From Verrucomicrobiia bacterium (lineage in GTDB: Bacteria > Verrucomicrobiota > Verrucomicrobiia > Verrucomicrobiales > Akkermansiaceae): a DNA stretch of 55,756 bases. Below, one piece after another: positions 54,801 through 55,756 of this stretch (within the stretch, counting starts at the first letter, position 1; every line of letters starts with the position of its first letter). The notes beneath the pieces were generated by a model that was not told the DNA's origin, did no database searches, and worked only from the letters and a program-made list of their open reading frames with translations. Location of the stretch: assembly GCA_030431475.1 (NCBI GenBank), contig JAUIJD010000030.1, positions 1 through 55,756 of the forward strand, given 5' to 3'. A program made the position numbers and the translations under genes.

Positions 54801-55390
54801 GGGTTCCCGTCCCGGCCCGCTACATGCCGCTGCGCTTCGCCTACGAGGGAATGGTCGTCACCCAGGCGACCCGGAACCCCTTCGACCTCAACCGCATCCG
54901 GATCCAGCGGCGGGTCGACACCTTCAAGGAGATGGTCGCCACCCGCGACACCCCGCTCGACGGCAACAGCAGCGAACGCTTCGACGTGATGAAGGCGGCG
55001 CTGCAGACGCTGGTCGGCGCCGACGCCACCAGCCCCGGCGACGCGGCCGACACGGCGGCGGAGATCACCCGCATCGCCCGCGGCGGCACCATGCTCGAGC
55101 TCCGGTCCCTCGACATCCGCCCCGACTCCCCCGATGCCCGGCCGATCTCCGACTACTTCGTCAACAAGCGCATCGAACTGATGGTCGAGGAGGCCAAGAC
55201 CTTCCGCACCGACTACCGGAACGAGGAACTCGGAAGGCGTCCCGACATTTTCCTGGCACTGAAGAAACCCTGGGGCCGGCAGGACGTGCCCACCCTCCAC
55301 GTCGCGGCCAGCCTCCTGATCGCCACCATCTTCGTCTCCTGCCTGCTCACCGCGCTCGCCCTGATCCTGCAGAACCGGCGGACCCGTTGA
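51890..55390 (+). CDS. TerB / FHA-like / ABC transporter fusion protein
   Basis: An 1166-aa protein from ATG 51890 (ATG 51854 adds 12). Order: TerB-like helical domain (GMMVDAFAGFATLDGRLDPSEAELILDLL, ~35-130); an unassigned region; FHA-like beta segments (~280-420, with VVVGRGPLKPG and RVRFDPETRTGDVFV...LREGSVIRIS); ABC ATPase with Walker A GPSGCGKST (~471), signature LSGGE (~578) and Walker B VFLFDEP (~597); then an ABC-2/ABCG-type membrane domain (five to six helices ~780-960 and one at ~1140). ATPase before membrane domain is the ABCG order. The substrate is unknown; export or lipid/peptide transport is inference. TerB fused to an ABC half-transporter is unusual. Confidence 0.87.
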   Translation: MRESAPDGSGEKRPARRGGWLRRRSGGATGGRVLGMMVDAFAGFATLDGRLDPSEAELILDLLRSAFPEADHSWLARRVQRAVRDPKPLANTAAELREVLDEPEKMAVGLQLYTLVDAAELTGRSRSAFEVFMRRLGTPEHARQILDEMGGLPANSPVGFERIIFSRRHYADVVLPEEARDHGFRVYRAADLVLVRNTGKAPLWMRGRSLEPGNFLRMRPRQQLLVPGWTLTCEDLVFFLNVALTGNPSTIYLASTPDGWTSERSRSRQSTVRIRFGLRAEVEALKPTATVVVGRGPLKPGLPLICGHQDKLSGESGLTASLDALRRRAAEAGGRFRLDADQRDFRVSNDPAVLDRGDLLLSPGLAPRVVLRVRFDPETRTGDVFVREAAGPVVADGAPVRASAQLREGSVIRISRTQALRCRFSEGIIDEERNLIETLRVEDLIHNFVPEARALDNISFEVRRGEMLCIIGPSGCGKSTLLSILAGHKRPTRGRVRLNDASLYEHREDLAPFIANMPQEEALNPQLTVREHLRHATAIRRASLPKSEIGRRADGIVAELGLQSIARRRVGSPGEKTLSGGERSRLNLGLDLGSAAEVFLFDEPISGLSSKDSEHVAETLRSLARDKIVIASLHRPGANVLRLCDKVLLLDNGGRLAFFGTPTGMIEYFHEACGELGIPHPSVDAKVPLGADFVFDVLETPLAQFGGGEHAGATRRFPPNFWQERFESRVLIHSLGAPAPASRIESLPELTHRGVPGVRSGRRRFHEAYRTFHTQFARAFLSKLRNRGTIYATLIEAPLLAALVAITLRSSPEGAYQFSTALHVPAYLFLSATVAMFLGLTNSATEILRDRPTLRRERNARPSAILYVAAKFTALAVVAAVQCFIYTAVGHRILEIHGTLIDQWQWMTLTACTGTALALLVSALVRTERAALTAVPLLLVPQMLLAGALVPFREMNRGLFEDASIERERGGVPVPARYMPLRFAYEGMVVTQATRNPFDLNRIRIQRRVDTFKEMVATRDTPLDGNSSERFDVMKAALQTLVGADATSPGDAADTAAEITRIARGGTMLELRSLDIRPDSPDARPISDYFVNKRIELMVEEAKTFRTDYRNEELGRRPDIFLALKKPWGRQDVPTLHVAASLLIATIFVSCLLTALALILQNRRTR

Positions 55391-55397
55391 GGCATCC

Positions 55398-55756
55398 TCA
55401 ACGCCGGCCCGGCTGGGCGGCGCGGCGGAGCGCATCGGCGACGACCTCGACGCTCGCCGCATCGAGCGGCTTCGGCAGCACGGTGCCGAGCACCAGGCGA
55501 CCGAAGGCGGTGTCCACCGGCACCACCGCCAGGTAGGCCTCGGCCCCGACCTTCACGTGGACGTTGCCGACCTCGCCCTTCACCGGGCGGTAGGCCTGGG
55601 CGAGACTGCGGGCCAGAAAGTGGAGCTTGGTGAAATTCGGGTCGTCGAGCACCGGATCGCCGTCGCGCTCGAGCACGAACGCGCCGCGGGCGTCGAGCTG
55701 CTGCACCAGCCACTCGCGGAACCGTCCGAGACGGGCGAGCAGGGGCTCGCTTCGCG
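55398..55756 (-). CDS. Partial hypothetical protein (roadblock-like?) running off the window
   Basis: The frame ends at 55398 and is open to the right edge of the window; a GTG at 55706 is only an internal codon, since upstream residues (SEPLLARLGRFREWL) continue an amphipathic helix. Visible part, ~119 residues: helix, GAFVLERDGDPVLDD, a second helix (LHFLARSLAQAYR), VHVKVGAEAYLAVVPVDTAFGRLVLGTVL and a final helix (VEVVADALRRAAQ). The alpha/beta alternation with a two-strand VxxxxxYLAVVPV...LVLG pattern recalls roadblock/LC7 domains, but I am unsure. It converges on the ABC fusion gene with 7 bases between. Confidence 0.65.
   Translation of the reverse strand, partial: RSEPLLARLGRFREWLVQQLDARGAFVLERDGDPVLDDPNFTKLHFLARSLAQAYRPVKGEVGNVHVKVGAEAYLAVVPVDTAFGRLVLGTVLPKPLDAASVEVVADALRRAAQPGRR

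Overview
The window reads as a chromosomal piece of a high-GC, Gram-negative member of the Verrucomicrobia (Akkermansiaceae/Luteolibacter-like; this is inference from gene content). Reasons: formylglycine sulfatases, a heparinase-type lyase, very large secreted beta-helix proteins that end in a shared EF-hand-like plus aromatic C-terminus, an outer membrane (TonB receptor, porin, TonB/ExbB/ExbD), and small GIY-YIG proteins. I saw no rRNA, tRNA or CRISPR array.

Region 1 (1-4940) is a decayed chromosomal integron. Five small unrelated genes on the minus strand (137-3435) are each followed by an attC-like site. In four of five cassettes the 7-base R' box at the cassette start is the exact complement of an R'' box at its end. 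Divergent from them, on the plus strand, lies the integron integrase gene, broken into an N-terminal piece (3744-4013) and a C-terminal piece (4370-4919). A GIY-YIG nuclease gene and copies of a 26-base hairpin element sit in the gap. This segment is visibly less GC-rich than the rest.

Region 2 (5026-7613) holds a YceH-like protein and a LemA-TPM-TPM operon. Region 3 (7680-29570) is a secreted-polysaccharide-degradation neighbourhood: a 1320-aa three-module beta-helix protein, a multidomain sulfatase with a LacI-type operator-like palindrome upstream, a purine permease, a Tat-exported enolase-superfamily enzyme, an MpaB-type oxygenase, a heparinase II/III-like lyase, a 1855-aa adhesin-like protein built of ~890-bp DNA repeats, and a second sulfatase. 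Region 4 (29579-34914) is mostly housekeeping: an entericidin-like lipoprotein, RseP, TruA, an FMN reductase and hypotheticals.

Region 5 (34928-49198), all minus strand, is a TonB uptake locus. In transcription order: a TonB-dependent receptor, a secreted beta-helix protein made of a 1560-bp near-identical tandem duplication followed by a terminator, then a tightly packed DUF3450 - TtpC/ExbB - ExbB - ExbD - TonB - TPR - OprP-like porin operon. The last genes are an enlarged FtsH (minus) and a divergent 1.2-kb-codon TerB/FHA-like/ABC-transporter fusion protein, and a partial gene running off the right edge.

Coordinates of start codons were chosen by signal peptides, family length and overlap with the preceding gene. 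All domain assignments are by eye from motifs; no database search was run.
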